NCBI RefSeq assembly: GCF_025263265.1
Contig: NZ_CP079869.1
Location: 1,302,001-1,366,000 of the forward strand
Origin: Mycobacterium sp. SMC-4
GTDB lineage: Bacteria; Actinomycetota; Actinomycetes; Mycobacteriales; Mycobacteriaceae
Direction: 5' to 3'
Length of the DNA: 64,000 nt
Part shown: positions 45,906-54,697 of the stretch, piece after piece
How positions within the stretch are numbered: the first letter of the stretch is position 1
Layout: each line of letters opens with the position of its first letter
Notes under the pieces: model-generated
What the model saw: only the letters and a program-made list of their open reading frames with translations
Told to the model about the DNA's origin: nothing
Database searches by the model: none
Program-made: the position numbers and the translations under genes

Positions 45906-45931
45906 ATCGCAAAGGTACAAATAGTGTTCTA
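45906..45931. promoter_or_regulatory. Shared operator, site 10 (divergent CaiB genes), half-perfect
   Basis: ATCGCA and TGTTCTA separated by 13 bases. The right arm and the AAATAG end of the spacer are perfect to consensus, the left arm is poor. TGTTCA at 45933-45938 may add a second half-site. Confidence 0.45.
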
Positions 45932-45964
45932 CTGTTCATGCTGGCGTCGACGAGAGAGGCGAAT

Positions 45965-47185
45965 ATGAGCGGACCGATGACCGGGGTGCGGGTGCTCGAA
46001 GTCGCACAGTGGACCTTCGTACCAGCGGCCGGTGCCGTGCTCGCCGACTGGGGCGCCGACGTCGTCAAGGTCGAACATCCGCAGACCGGTGATTCCCAGC
46101 GCGGCCTGCGACAACTGGGCCACATCACCATCGACGGCGACCGCAATCCGGTCATGGAACATGCCAATCGCGGCAAACGCTCGGTGGCCATCGACATGTC
46201 GACCCCCGATGGACATGAGTTGCTGATGGACATCGCCCGCTCCAGTGACGTCTTCTTGACCAACTTCCTGCCCGATGCGCGCAAGAAGCTCCGCATCGAC
46301 GTCGATGACCTGCGGGCGGTCAACCCCGACATCGTCTACGCCCGGGGCAGTGCCTACGGACCGCTGGGACCCGACGCCGCGACCGGCGGTTACGACATGA
46401 CCGGGTTTTGGAGTCGCGCGGGGGGAGCGCTGGGTTCCACGCCCTGTGACTTGGACGGTGTGGTGCCGCAGCCGGGTCCTGCCTACGGCGACTCGATCGG
46501 TGGATTGACGATCGCCGGCGGCGTCGCGGCGGCGCTGTTCGAGCGTGAACGTACCGGACATGCTCGGGTCGTGGACATTTCGCTGCTGGGCGTGGGCGTA
46601 TGGGCGTCCGGCGTGGCGATCAACGCCGCGCTGGTGAGCGGACAGCCATGGCAGACCAACCCCGCCGGTGCCAACGTCACGCCGAACAACCCGCTGGTCG
46701 GGTTCTACCGGACGAGCGACGGACGCTTCCTCGGGCTGTCCATGTTGCAGGGATTCCGCTACTTCGCAGAGTTCTGTCGCCGGATCGGCGTCGCTGAACT
46801 CGCCACCGACGAACGCTTTGCCGACCATGCTTCGCTGGCGGCCAATGCGCCGGCGGCCACCGAGGTGCTGCGGGCGGCCATCGGTGCACAACCGCTGCAG
46901 CATTGGCGCACTGTGCTCGACGGCTTCGACGGCCAGTGGGCGCCGGTGCAGAACACCGCGGAGGTGGCCGCCGACCCGCAGGTGCGGGCCAACGGCAACA
47001 TCGTCGCGGTGGAGCATGACGGTCAGAGCTACGAGCTGGTGGCCAGTCCGGTGCTCTACGACGAGACCCCCGCACAGCTGGCGCCGATGCCGGAATTCGC
47101 CTCCCACACCGAGGAACTCATCCTCGAGCTGGGCGGGGACTGGGACCGGATCATGGCGCTCAAGGAGAGCGGCGCGATCGCCTGA
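45965..47185 (+). CDS. CaiB/BaiF (class III) CoA-transferase
   Basis: A 406-residue class III CoA-transferase: VRVLEVAQWTFVPAAGAVLA, VEHPQTGDSQRG, PAYGDSIGGLTIAGGVAAAL with the nucleophilic Asp, and RERTGHARVVDISLLG. The start MSGPMTG is chosen because GAGAGG precedes it. Monocistronic. Its stop abuts the end of the convergent thiolase-like gene with no spacer. Confidence 0.88.
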   Translation: MSGPMTGVRVLEVAQWTFVPAAGAVLADWGADVVKVEHPQTGDSQRGLRQLGHITIDGDRNPVMEHANRGKRSVAIDMSTPDGHELLMDIARSSDVFLTNFLPDARKKLRIDVDDLRAVNPDIVYARGSAYGPLGPDAATGGYDMTGFWSRAGGALGSTPCDLDGVVPQPGPAYGDSIGGLTIAGGVAAALFERERTGHARVVDISLLGVGVWASGVAINAALVSGQPWQTNPAGANVTPNNPLVGFYRTSDGRFLGLSMLQGFRYFAEFCRRIGVAELATDERFADHASLAANAPAATEVLRAAIGAQPLQHWRTVLDGFDGQWAPVQNTAEVAADPQVRANGNIVAVEHDGQSYELVASPVLYDETPAQLAPMPEFASHTEELILELGGDWDRIMALKESGAIA

Positions 47186-48304
47186 TCATGCGCGCAGCAC
47201 TGCCGCCGCACACGATCCGCCGCCGCCGACCGCCTGCACGAGTCCGGTGCGCGGTTCACCCACCTGCCGAGATCCGGCCTCGCCGCGCAGCTGAGTGACG
47301 ATCTCAGCGGCCTGGGCGAGTCCGGTCGCGCCGATCGGGTGGCCGCGGGCGATGCAGCCGCCGTCGGTGTTGGTCGGCAGCTCCCCGTCGCCGGCGAGCC
47401 CGCCGGCCTCGATCAGGCCCGGCATCCGGCTCGCGTCCACCAGCCCCATCGCGATGAGCGCGGTGATCTCCTCGCTGGCGCACATGTCGTGCAGGGAGAC
47501 CACATCGACCTCGGTGGGCTCGATTCCGGCCCCGGAGTAGCACCGCTGGGCAGTGCGGGTCAACTGCGAGGGTGGGCCGACGACAGGTCCGGTCAGCGGC
47601 CACTCGGGGTCGGCGGGCCAACTGGTCTGTTCGATGGCCAGCACGCTCACCGAGCGCGGCGTCGGGTTGGCGGTGACGACGACGGCAGCGCCACCGTCCA
47701 CCGATGCGTGGCACATCATCTTGGTCAGCGGATCGGCCACCATCCGGGCCGACAGCACGTCCTCGACCGTCACCGGATCATCGCGGCGCCTGGCCGCGAG
47801 CGGGTTCAGGCGGGCCTGATTGTGCGACTTCGCGGCAACGGCGGCGATCACCTCCGGTCCGCAGCCGGTGTCGTGCAGCCAGCGCGCTGCCTCGATCGCG
47901 TAATGCGTCTGCGGCGGGAATCGGTCCCAAAAGCCCACAGCCGCGGGCACCACACCGCCGGGCTCCAGTGCCGTGGTCTTCTCGTAGCCGATCGCCAGGG
48001 CCGCCGCGCAGCGGCCCGAAGCGACCGCCCACACCGCGTGCCGCAGCGCGACGAGACCACCTGCCGATGCGCTCTCGGTTGCCGTGACCGGGATCCCGGT
48101 GCGCCCCAGGGTCAGTGCCACTGTGATCCCGGTCTGCGGGGGCGCCAGCGCGGAGGCGGTGAACACCTCGCCGATATCGGTGTAGTCGAGCCCGGCGTCC
48201 TCGAGGGCCTGTTGTGCGGCGGCGACGCCGAGGTCGGCCAGCGGCGTGTCGCCGTGCCGGCCGAAGGGGGTCAACCCGACGCCGGCCAGATGGGTGCCCG
48301 TCAC
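47186..48304 (-). CDS. Thiolase-fold protein with Ser in place of the nucleophilic Cys
   Basis: A 372-residue thiolase-fold protein. The C-terminal half keeps a thiolase GHP loop (GGCIARGHPIGATGLAQ) and a Cys in VGGGGSCAAAVL, but the N-terminal nucleophile region reads TATESASAGGLVAL, with Ser where EAACASG has Cys. It may be an aldolase, a Claisen enzyme using another residue, or a structural subunit. GTG at 48304 overlaps the stop of a 77-residue OB-fold protein, its likely partner. It is more thiolase-like than the two Ltp2-type proteins in the window. Confidence 0.82.
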   Translation of the reverse strand: MTGTHLAGVGLTPFGRHGDTPLADLGVAAAQQALEDAGLDYTDIGEVFTASALAPPQTGITVALTLGRTGIPVTATESASAGGLVALRHAVWAVASGRCAAALAIGYEKTTALEPGGVVPAAVGFWDRFPPQTHYAIEAARWLHDTGCGPEVIAAVAAKSHNQARLNPLAARRRDDPVTVEDVLSARMVADPLTKMMCHASVDGGAAVVVTANPTPRSVSVLAIEQTSWPADPEWPLTGPVVGPPSQLTRTAQRCYSGAGIEPTEVDVVSLHDMCASEEITALIAMGLVDASRMPGLIEAGGLAGDGELPTNTDGGCIARGHPIGATGLAQAAEIVTQLRGEAGSRQVGEPRTGLVQAVGGGGSCAAAVLRA

Positions 48305-48534
48305 GACGCGTCCGTGACGAACATGGCGATCGCCTCGTCGTCGACGGTGCGGGTGGTCAGTCGGCCCGCCGTTCCCGGCGCGGGACGGGCACCGTCGACC
48401 AGCACCTGCAGCCGCTCGGTCTCGGTGTCCACCCACGCCACGCTGTAGCCGTCGGCTCCGGTGATCGGCGACGTCGCCGGGACGAACGTCGAGGACCACA
48501 CGGTGGCCGCGCGGTCAGTGGGCGGTGTCGACAT
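48301..48534 (-). CDS. Short OB-fold protein, DUF35 without zinc ribbon
   Basis: A 77-residue protein matching only the OB-fold half of DUF35 (GYSVAWVDTETERLQVLVDG, then GTAGRLTTRTVDDEAIAMFV). The Cys-x2-Cys zinc ribbon found in the other two DUF35 proteins is absent and there are no cysteines. It overlaps the CaiB fusion by 20 bases upstream and the thiolase-like gene by 4 bases downstream. By position it is the partner of that thiolase-fold protein. The family call rests on the short pattern and context. Confidence 0.68.
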   Translation of the reverse strand: MSTPPTDRAATVWSSTFVPATSPITGADGYSVAWVDTETERLQVLVDGARPAPGTAGRLTTRTVDDEAIAMFVTDAS

Positions 48535-50602
48535 GTTCGGTCCTCTGCTGGTCGGCGTTGAGACTTCCCAACGCGGGTGGCGGGGCCAGGTTTACTGGTC
48601 CGGTGTCGCCGAAACGCCACGGCAGCCCGACCAGGCGCGCGGGGGACAAGTCAGGGTCGGGATGGTCGATCTCGGGGAAGAAGCGCCGGGCGGCCAGATG
48701 TGGGTCGGTGACCAAGGTGTCGGCGCGCCGCACGACGGCCGAGTCGATGCCGGCGCTGTGCAGTTTTGATGCCGCGTCCTCGGCCCGGTTGGTCCTGATC
48801 AGTGCCGCGACGGTGTCGGCGTGCTCGCCTGCGCACTGTTCGCCGCGCAGTTCGACCGCGACCCAACGGTCGTCGGTGGCGAGGCGGACCTCGCGGAGCA
48901 CACGTCCGGCGTCCGCAGCGCCGTCGATGGATGCGGCGGCGAGATACTCCGACACTGTGGTGGCGACGACCTCGGCCATCGACAGGTCGACGACGGCGCC
49001 CGAGGTCCGGCGCGGCCCCAGTGCCCACGCCGCGATCACCAGTGCACCGATCACCGACGACAACGGATCGGCCAGTACCGTGCCGACGCGCGCGGGGGTG
49101 CCGTCCCTGGTGGTGGCCAGTCCGGCCAGCCCGCCGTAGGACTGGACGTTGTTGGCGTACACCCGGTATCCGGCCAGCGGGCCGTCCGAACCGAACCCGG
49201 AGACGCGCAGCGTCAGTCGGCCGCGGTCGGCGTGGTCGGGCGGGTCGACACCGAGTCGTCTCAGCCGGCTGGATCCGACATTCTCGATCAACACATCGGA
49301 GTCGGCCAGTATCGCGGCCACCTCGTCGGCGGCCCGAGAGGGATTGAGCAGCGCGCTGTGCTTGGAGTGGTTGGCCACCGCGAAGTACGCGCCGCGCTCC
49401 GGTCCGGCGACGCCGTCGGCGAAGGGACCGCTGCGGCGGTAGATGTCCAGGCGGTCAGGGTCTTCGATGCGGATCACGTCGGCGCCCATCGCTCCGAGCA
49501 GCGCACCGACGATCGGCCCGGCGAGCACATGGGTGAGCTCGGCGACCCGCAGTCCCGCCAGCCCGGCAGGGGCAGCGTCGGCCGCGGCCCGGCCGGCGGT
49601 GATCGTCCACGGCGGGCCGAGCACGGTCGCGTCGTGGCCGCCGAGCTGCACCCTGCGCAGCGAATTTCGGTGCGCAAGTTGCGGTGATGTCAGTAGCTCA
49701 GCGGGGTGGTTGACCGGCGTGGACGGCACCCCTCGGGCTTGCAGGGTGGCCGCGCAGTCGGCCTTGAGTCGGGTCGACGTCCACTCGGTGACGTGACGGT
49801 TGATCAGATCGGCATGTTCGATACGGGAAGGCCGCTCGTCCAGACCTGCCGCCCAGGCGGGTTCGCCGAGCGCGGCGCGCAGTCCGGCCCACTGGTGGTT
49901 TTCCACCGCGGTGATTCGAACCAGCCCGTCGCGGCAAGGGAACACCCCGGACGGCGCCAGGTAACGACCGCTGCCGGCGCGGCCCGGGCAGCGATAGAGC
50001 ACATGGGCGCACTCAGGAAGTGCTGCGGTGAAGATGACCGCCTCCTGGGCCGACACGTCGACGACGACCTCGCCGCCCTCGCTGCGGAGCCGGTCGAGGC
50101 CGTGCAGGGCGGCCAGCGCTGCGACAGCACCGACGGACTTGCACGCCACATAGCCCGGCGCGGGCACCGGCGCGCCGTCGCCGTCTTCGATCGTGGCCAT
50201 CAGCCCGCCGCTGGCCTGCGCGACGATCTCGCTGCTGCCGTCGTGGTGGCGGCGCGGGCCATCGGCGCCGAACGGGGTGATCGTGACGAGGACGGTTCCT
50301 GCGGCCGGTTCGGGCAGGGGGTCGGTGCCGTCGGCGATGACGATGTCATAGTCGCCGCCGGCGAGGTCGGTCGAGGCCGAGACCGCCTTCTGCCGGTCCA
50401 TGACGAGGTCCACCGCGGCTGTCGGGCCGTCCGGGGTATCCAACACCGGGCCGGACCGTTCGGGGCGTGGCGCCGGCACCCGAGTGACCTCCGCACCGAG
50501 CATGGCCAGCAGGCCGGCCGCTGCAGACCCTGCGATGCCGGTGCCGGTCTGGCAGACGCGGACGCCGGACAGGAACGCGTCGGGGGCGGTGGCGTCGCTC
50601 AA
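48515..50602 (-). CDS. Tandem-fused CaiB/BaiF CoA-transferase (double length)
   Basis: A 695-residue protein made of two class III CoA-transferase units. Unit 1 covers about 10-345 (VRVCQTGTGIAGSAAAGLLA, GYVACKSVGAVAALAALHG), unit 2 about 350-690 (LRVAELTHVLAGPIVGALLG, LADPLSSVIGALVIAAWALG, SGAVVDLSMAEVV). The nucleophilic Asp is present in unit 2 (ADP) but the matching place in unit 1 reads YVACKS with no Asp, so only one half should be catalytic. The family normally forms interlocked homodimers; the fusion would be an internal heterodimer. TTG start with AGGAG 10 bases upstream. Confidence 0.87.
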   Translation of the reverse strand: MSDATAPDAFLSGVRVCQTGTGIAGSAAAGLLAMLGAEVTRVPAPRPERSGPVLDTPDGPTAAVDLVMDRQKAVSASTDLAGGDYDIVIADGTDPLPEPAAGTVLVTITPFGADGPRRHHDGSSEIVAQASGGLMATIEDGDGAPVPAPGYVACKSVGAVAALAALHGLDRLRSEGGEVVVDVSAQEAVIFTAALPECAHVLYRCPGRAGSGRYLAPSGVFPCRDGLVRITAVENHQWAGLRAALGEPAWAAGLDERPSRIEHADLINRHVTEWTSTRLKADCAATLQARGVPSTPVNHPAELLTSPQLAHRNSLRRVQLGGHDATVLGPPWTITAGRAAADAAPAGLAGLRVAELTHVLAGPIVGALLGAMGADVIRIEDPDRLDIYRRSGPFADGVAGPERGAYFAVANHSKHSALLNPSRAADEVAAILADSDVLIENVGSSRLRRLGVDPPDHADRGRLTLRVSGFGSDGPLAGYRVYANNVQSYGGLAGLATTRDGTPARVGTVLADPLSSVIGALVIAAWALGPRRTSGAVVDLSMAEVVATTVSEYLAAASIDGAADAGRVLREVRLATDDRWVAVELRGEQCAGEHADTVAALIRTNRAEDAASKLHSAGIDSAVVRRADTLVTDPHLAARRFFPEIDHPDPDLSPARLVGLPWRFGDTGPVNLAPPPALGSLNADQQRTEHVDTAH

Positions 50603-50643
50603 CCTATGTCAACTCCTGGGATGCGGGCAGCTGTCCGACTGAA

Positions 50644-50669
50644 CAGAACAAGTAGACAATGTTCGTTCA
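50644..50669. promoter_or_regulatory. Shared operator, site 11 (CaiB fusion operon)
   Basis: CAGAACA and CGTTCA separated by 13 bases. Each arm is one base from consensus. It lies 42 bases upstream of the CaiB fusion start on the minus strand. Confidence 0.6.
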
Positions 50670-50702
50670 AGTGATTTCTACCAGGTTTGACCCGGAATCA
50701 GA

Positions 50703-50728
50703 ATCACAGATTCACACAATGTGTTCTA
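50703..50728. promoter_or_regulatory. Shared operator, site 12 (P450 50740), half-perfect, over a likely leaderless promoter
   Basis: ATCACA and TGTTCTA separated by 13 bases. The right arm is perfect and ends 11 bases before the P450 start codon. No ribosome site precedes that ATG, so transcription may start at or near the codon, with the operator covering the -10 region. Confidence 0.45.
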
Positions 50729-50739
50729 TTGTCTCATCT

Positions 50740-51954
50740 ATGGCGATCACCACGGCTGTGTCCGAAGCCCGCTTCGACGAGGCTTCCTTCTACCTCGGCG
50801 ACCCCAACTCCACGTTCCGCGAGCTGCGCGAAACCGAGCCGGTGTACTGGTACGAGCGCGGCAAATTCTGGGTGGTGACCAAGTACGACGACATCAAGTC
50901 GATCTCGGCACGTCCGGAGAAGTTCAGATCCGAGCGCATCGCGATCATGATGGATCTGATCGCCCACCGGGAGGGGCGTGATCCGCAGGGTTACGGGGCC
51001 CGGGGCATCCTGTTCATGGACCCGCCGGAGCATCGCGCGCACCGCAAGGCGCTCGGGGTCCGGTTCACCCCGGCGGCGGTCGCCAAGCTGGAGACCCGGG
51101 TGCGCGAGGTGATCGCTTCGATCTTCGATGACCTGCCAGACGGTGAGTTCGACTGGATCGAGCGGGTCGCCGAACCGTTCCCGGTGTATGTGTTCGCCTA
51201 CCTGCTGGGTGTGCCGGAAGCGGACTGGGCCAAGGTCGCGGGCTGGGCCACCACCATCGCGAAGGTGGGTAGCGGGGTGGCCGAGGACTCCGACATGGAG
51301 CTGATCTTCGGTGAGGTGGCGCCCTATCTGATGGATCTGGTCGCCCAACGCGCCAAAGAACCCACCGACGATCTGCTGTCGATGCTCTCGCAGGTGCGCA
51401 TCGACGGCGAGCCGTTCAACGAGATCCAGGTGATGACCTACGCCCTGACCCTGTTGGCTGCGGGCAGTGAGACCACGCAGAGCCTGATCGCCGGGATCGC
51501 TGCGTGTTTCGACGCGCATCCCGACCAGGCCGAGCAGGCTTTCGCCGACCCCGAGGTCGGCACCAATGCGGTCGAAGAGGTCCTGCGCTGGTGGACACCG
51601 GTGATGAGCATGGCGCGTCAAGCCGCTCACGATGTCGACCTGCGCGGCGCCGACATTCGCGCCGGCGACGGGCTGCTGTTGGCCTATGCATCGGCCAATC
51701 GCGACGTCGACCACTGGGGCCCCACGGCTGAGCAGTTCGACGTGCACCGTCCGGACGCGGCCGGGCACCTCGGCTTCGGGGTGGGCGAGCACTTCTGCAT
51801 GGGCGCGGCGTTGGCGCGCCGGGAAGCCCGGGTGGTGCTCGATGAGGTGATCAAGCGGGCCAGCGGGATTCGTGTCACCGGCGAGGGTGTGCTGCGACCC
51901 TCGGCGCTGGTGCACACCTACGACCGACTGCCGGTCACCCTCGACTACCGCTGA
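50740..51954 (+). CDS. Cytochrome P450
   Basis: A 404-residue class I P450: FMDPPEHRAHRKALGVRF, oxygen-binding LLAAGSETTQSLI, ExxR in VEEVLRWWTPVMS and the haem loop GFGVGEHFCMGAALARREAR. The start MAITTAVSEARF is chosen to match P450 length; longer readings run through the operator. No Shine-Dalgarno sequence is visible, which suggests a leaderless mRNA. Divergent from the CaiB fusion operon. Confidence 0.92.
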   Translation: MAITTAVSEARFDEASFYLGDPNSTFRELRETEPVYWYERGKFWVVTKYDDIKSISARPEKFRSERIAIMMDLIAHREGRDPQGYGARGILFMDPPEHRAHRKALGVRFTPAAVAKLETRVREVIASIFDDLPDGEFDWIERVAEPFPVYVFAYLLGVPEADWAKVAGWATTIAKVGSGVAEDSDMELIFGEVAPYLMDLVAQRAKEPTDDLLSMLSQVRIDGEPFNEIQVMTYALTLLAAGSETTQSLIAGIAACFDAHPDQAEQAFADPEVGTNAVEEVLRWWTPVMSMARQAAHDVDLRGADIRAGDGLLLAYASANRDVDHWGPTAEQFDVHRPDAAGHLGFGVGEHFCMGAALARREARVVLDEVIKRASGIRVTGEGVLRPSALVHTYDRLPVTLDYR

Positions 51955-51966
51955 CCACCGGCCCGC

Positions 51967-53016
51967 TCAGCGGGACCGCAACCAGTCGGCCACCACGTCG
52001 CGGTGCTGGGCGCGGGTGCCCAGGGTCGCAGCCAGCGTGGCGGCCCGGCGCAGGTACACGTGGGCGTCGTGCTCCCAGGTGTAGGCGATGCCCCCGAACA
52101 CCTGGGTGGCGCCTTCGGGGATACGTCGCAGCGTGTCGATGGCCCAGAACACTGCCAGTGACACCAGTGCCTCGGCGTCGGGATGCTGCAGCTCGAGCGC
52201 GTCGGCGGCACGGTGGACCAGGGCCCGGGCGACCTCGATGACCGATCGCTGTTCCACCAGGCGGTGCTTGATGGCCTGCCGAGCGCCGATGGGACGCCCG
52301 AACGTGACCCGCATCTTCGCGTAGTCCACCGCGGCGTGGTGGGCGGCCGAGGCCGTGCCGATCAGCTCGGCCACGGTGGCCAGCCGGGCTCGTGCGACCG
52401 CGTCGCGGTGCCGGTTGACGGCCTCGGTGCCGGTGGCGATCTCCTGGAACGGGGCGGCGTCGACGACGATGCTCGCGGCCGGGCTGTGGTCGAGTGGGCA
52501 CTCGGTGCGGCGTTGCACGCCGTCGCCGGCGACATCGACGGTGCCGAGCACAAATTCACCGTGCCGGGAGGCCAGGACGACCAGGTGGTCAGCCACTGCG
52601 CCGTAGGGCACCAGCTGCCAGTGGCCGCAGACACCGTCGTCGGACATGGTGGCGTCGACGCCGTCGAGCAGGACGGTGATACCGCTTCCGCAGCGCCGTT
52701 GGCACCAGTTCGCAGCTGCGGCGATGGCCAGCGGAACGGGTGCGACAACAGTCCCGATCGCCTCGGTGAGCACGCACAGCTCACGGATGCCGCCGCCACC
52801 GCCGCCGTGGGACTCTGCCACCAGAACGTCGGGCCATCCCATCTCGGCGACCGTGGCGCACAGGTTCTCGTCGAAGGCCGGCGCGGGGTCGTCGAGCAGC
52901 GCACGGGTGCGTCCGGCGCTCCATGCCTGCTCGACGATGCGCTGCACCGTCGATCGCAGGTCGTCCAATTGTGCTGCAGTGTCGGCGATCTCATCCAACG
53001 AGGGTTCACGGGTCAC
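51967..53016 (-). CDS. Acyl-CoA dehydrogenase, short-type subunit of a pair
   Basis: A 349-residue ACAD with a reduced middle domain: VDYAKMRVTFGRPIGARQAI and QVFGGIAYTWEHDAHVYLRR, the partner-subunit motif. A run of glycines (SHGGGGGGIREL) stands where the normal FGGxG segment lies. GTG at 53016 overlaps the end of the long-type ACAD by 11 bases, so the subunits should be made together. Last gene of the operon SRPBCC, ACAD, ACAD. Confidence 0.88.
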   Translation of the reverse strand: MTREPSLDEIADTAAQLDDLRSTVQRIVEQAWSAGRTRALLDDPAPAFDENLCATVAEMGWPDVLVAESHGGGGGGIRELCVLTEAIGTVVAPVPLAIAAAANWCQRRCGSGITVLLDGVDATMSDDGVCGHWQLVPYGAVADHLVVLASRHGEFVLGTVDVAGDGVQRRTECPLDHSPAASIVVDAAPFQEIATGTEAVNRHRDAVARARLATVAELIGTASAAHHAAVDYAKMRVTFGRPIGARQAIKHRLVEQRSVIEVARALVHRAADALELQHPDAEALVSLAVFWAIDTLRRIPEGATQVFGGIAYTWEHDAHVYLRRAATLAATLGTRAQHRDVVADWLRSR

Positions 53017-54199
53017 GGGGCAGCCCCAGCAGTCGCTCGGCGATGACATTGCGTTGGATCTCAGAGGTCCCGGCGCCGAAGGTCGCAGCACGCATCAGCA
53101 GGTAGCTCTTGGCCACATTGCCGCCCTTGATCGCCGACGGGGAGCCGCGCTCCAGCGTGCCGAGCTCCCCGGCGAGATCGAGGCCGAAATTGGCCATCGC
53201 CTGGTCGAGTTCGGAGGTGAGCAACTTCGCCATCGACGCCTCGGGCCCGGGGCTCACGCCACGGACCCCGGCCGCGGTGGCCTGGGCGGAGATCTGGCGA
53301 AGTGCTTCCACCTGGGCGGCGAACCGCACCAGCTGATCGGCCACGTAGGAGTCGTCGAAGCCCCTGTTGCTCAGCGCATTCGGTTCGGTAGCCATGCGGA
53401 CCAGGATGTCGAGTCGGCGCTCGATGCGATGGGTGCGGCTCTGCCCCACCCGCTCATACCCGAGGGTCGACTTGGCCACCCGCCAACCCTGGTGCAGCGG
53501 ACCCAGCACGTTGGCCAGCGGCACCCGGGCGCCGTCGAAGAACACCTCGCTGAACTCGGCGTCACCGGAGATCTGACGGATGGGGCGCACGTCGATGCCG
53601 GGCGTTGAGAGGTCGGCGAGCAGGTAGCTGATGCCCTCGCGCGGTGCGGCATCCGGATCGGTGCGGGCCAGCAGATAGATCCGATTGGCATAGTGCGCCT
53701 TGGAGGTCCAGACCTTCTGCCCGGTGACCACCAACTCCTCGCCCTCGATCACCGCCCTGGTGGTCAGCGACGCCAGATCGCTTCCGGCGTCCGGTTCGCT
53801 GAAGCCCTGACACCAGACATCCTCGGCCGACAGGATCCGAGGCAGATAGTGGGCCCGCTGTTGCGGGCTGCCCCACTGGATGATGGTCGGACCGAGCTGG
53901 TTGATGGCGCTGCGGTTGATCGGCTCGGGCGCGTGCGCGGCTGCCATCTCCGCGCTGAAGATCAGCTGTTGGACCGGGGTGGCTCCGCGACCGCCGTATT
54001 CCTCGGGCCACGAGATCGCGGCCAACCCGGCCTCGTGAAGTCTGCGCTGCCACAACCGCATCCGGTCCAGCCGATCGGACTCGGTGCGCGCACCCGAACG
54101 AAAGTCCGGGGTCAGGGCTGACGCGAGGAAGCGCTGGACTTCATCGCGGAACCCACGATCGGCCGGCGTCAACGGGACGCCGTAATCGCGGTCGCTCAC
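53006..54199 (-). CDS. Acyl-CoA dehydrogenase, long-type subunit of a pair
   Basis: A 397-residue ACAD: AISWPEEYGGRGATPVQQLI, VWCQGFSEPDAGSDLASL, LVVTGQKVWTSKAHYANR and FGAGTSEIQRNVIAERLLGL, with GAGT for the catalytic YEGT. It matches the subunit that contributes most FAD contacts in mycobacterial alpha2-beta2 ACADs. GTG at 54199 overlaps the SRPBCC stop by 4 bases. Confidence 0.9.
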   Translation of the reverse strand: MSDRDYGVPLTPADRGFRDEVQRFLASALTPDFRSGARTESDRLDRMRLWQRRLHEAGLAAISWPEEYGGRGATPVQQLIFSAEMAAAHAPEPINRSAINQLGPTIIQWGSPQQRAHYLPRILSAEDVWCQGFSEPDAGSDLASLTTRAVIEGEELVVTGQKVWTSKAHYANRIYLLARTDPDAAPREGISYLLADLSTPGIDVRPIRQISGDAEFSEVFFDGARVPLANVLGPLHQGWRVAKSTLGYERVGQSRTHRIERRLDILVRMATEPNALSNRGFDDSYVADQLVRFAAQVEALRQISAQATAAGVRGVSPGPEASMAKLLTSELDQAMANFGLDLAGELGTLERGSPSAIKGGNVAKSYLLMRAATFGAGTSEIQRNVIAERLLGLPRDP

Positions 54200-54621
54200 G
54201 GCCGATCCTGCGCCGCCGCATCCGCCAGCCAACCGGCCATCAGGGTGTACACAGTCCTGATCGCCTCCTCTGCCTCCTCCTGCGGTCCGCAAGGGTCGTA
54301 GTCGACGTGCCATGTCAGCACCGAGTCGTGCGGGTGCTCACCCTCCTCGACATTCACCACAGCCTCGAAGCGGCTGACCGGAAGTGGGCTACCGGCCACG
54401 GTGTAGCCGATTTCTCGGCGCTGCGCCCGCACATGGGTGAGCGTCTCGACCACCGGTTGGTCTCCGGACCCGTGGATGAACCTGCGCATGCCGATCCCCT
54501 CGCCGTCGGTATCCACCTGGGTGGTGACCGGGATCCAGCTGACATCGGCGAAATCGGAAAGAAGCTCCCAGATGCGCCAGGCCGGCGCCCCGACCTCTTT
54601 GGCGACAGCGATGTGCGGCAT
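54196..54621 (-). CDS. SRPBCC family protein (polyketide cyclase-like)
   Basis: A 141-residue helix-grip protein: AKEVGAPAWRIWELLSDFAD, WIPVTTQVDTDGEGIGMRRF, VLTWHVDYDP and a long C-terminal helix. The fold holds a large hydrophobic pocket and binds or cyclises polycyclic or lipid ligands; catalysis is uncertain. It leads an operon with an ACAD pair, so it may carry or shape the bulky substrate. Confidence 0.83.
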   Translation of the reverse strand: MPHIAVAKEVGAPAWRIWELLSDFADVSWIPVTTQVDTDGEGIGMRRFIHGSGDQPVVETLTHVRAQRREIGYTVAGSPLPVSRFEAVVNVEEGEHPHDSVLTWHVDYDPCGPQEEAEEAIRTVYTLMAGWLADAAAQDRP

Positions 54622-54642
54622 GAGAAGACTTTAGCAGCCGAC

Positions 54643-54668
54643 TAAACAAATAATCGTCTAGTGTTCTA
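54643..54668. promoter_or_regulatory. Shared operator, site 13 (SRPBCC-ACAD / hydratase divergent promoter)
   Basis: TAAACA and TGTTCTA separated by 13 bases, both arms perfect. It sits between starts at 54621 (minus) and 54698 (plus), 22 and 29 bases away. TAGTGTTC is repeated just downstream. Confidence 0.72.
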
Positions 54669-54697
54669 GTGTTCAAAAGCGAACGGGAGGCGGCAGC

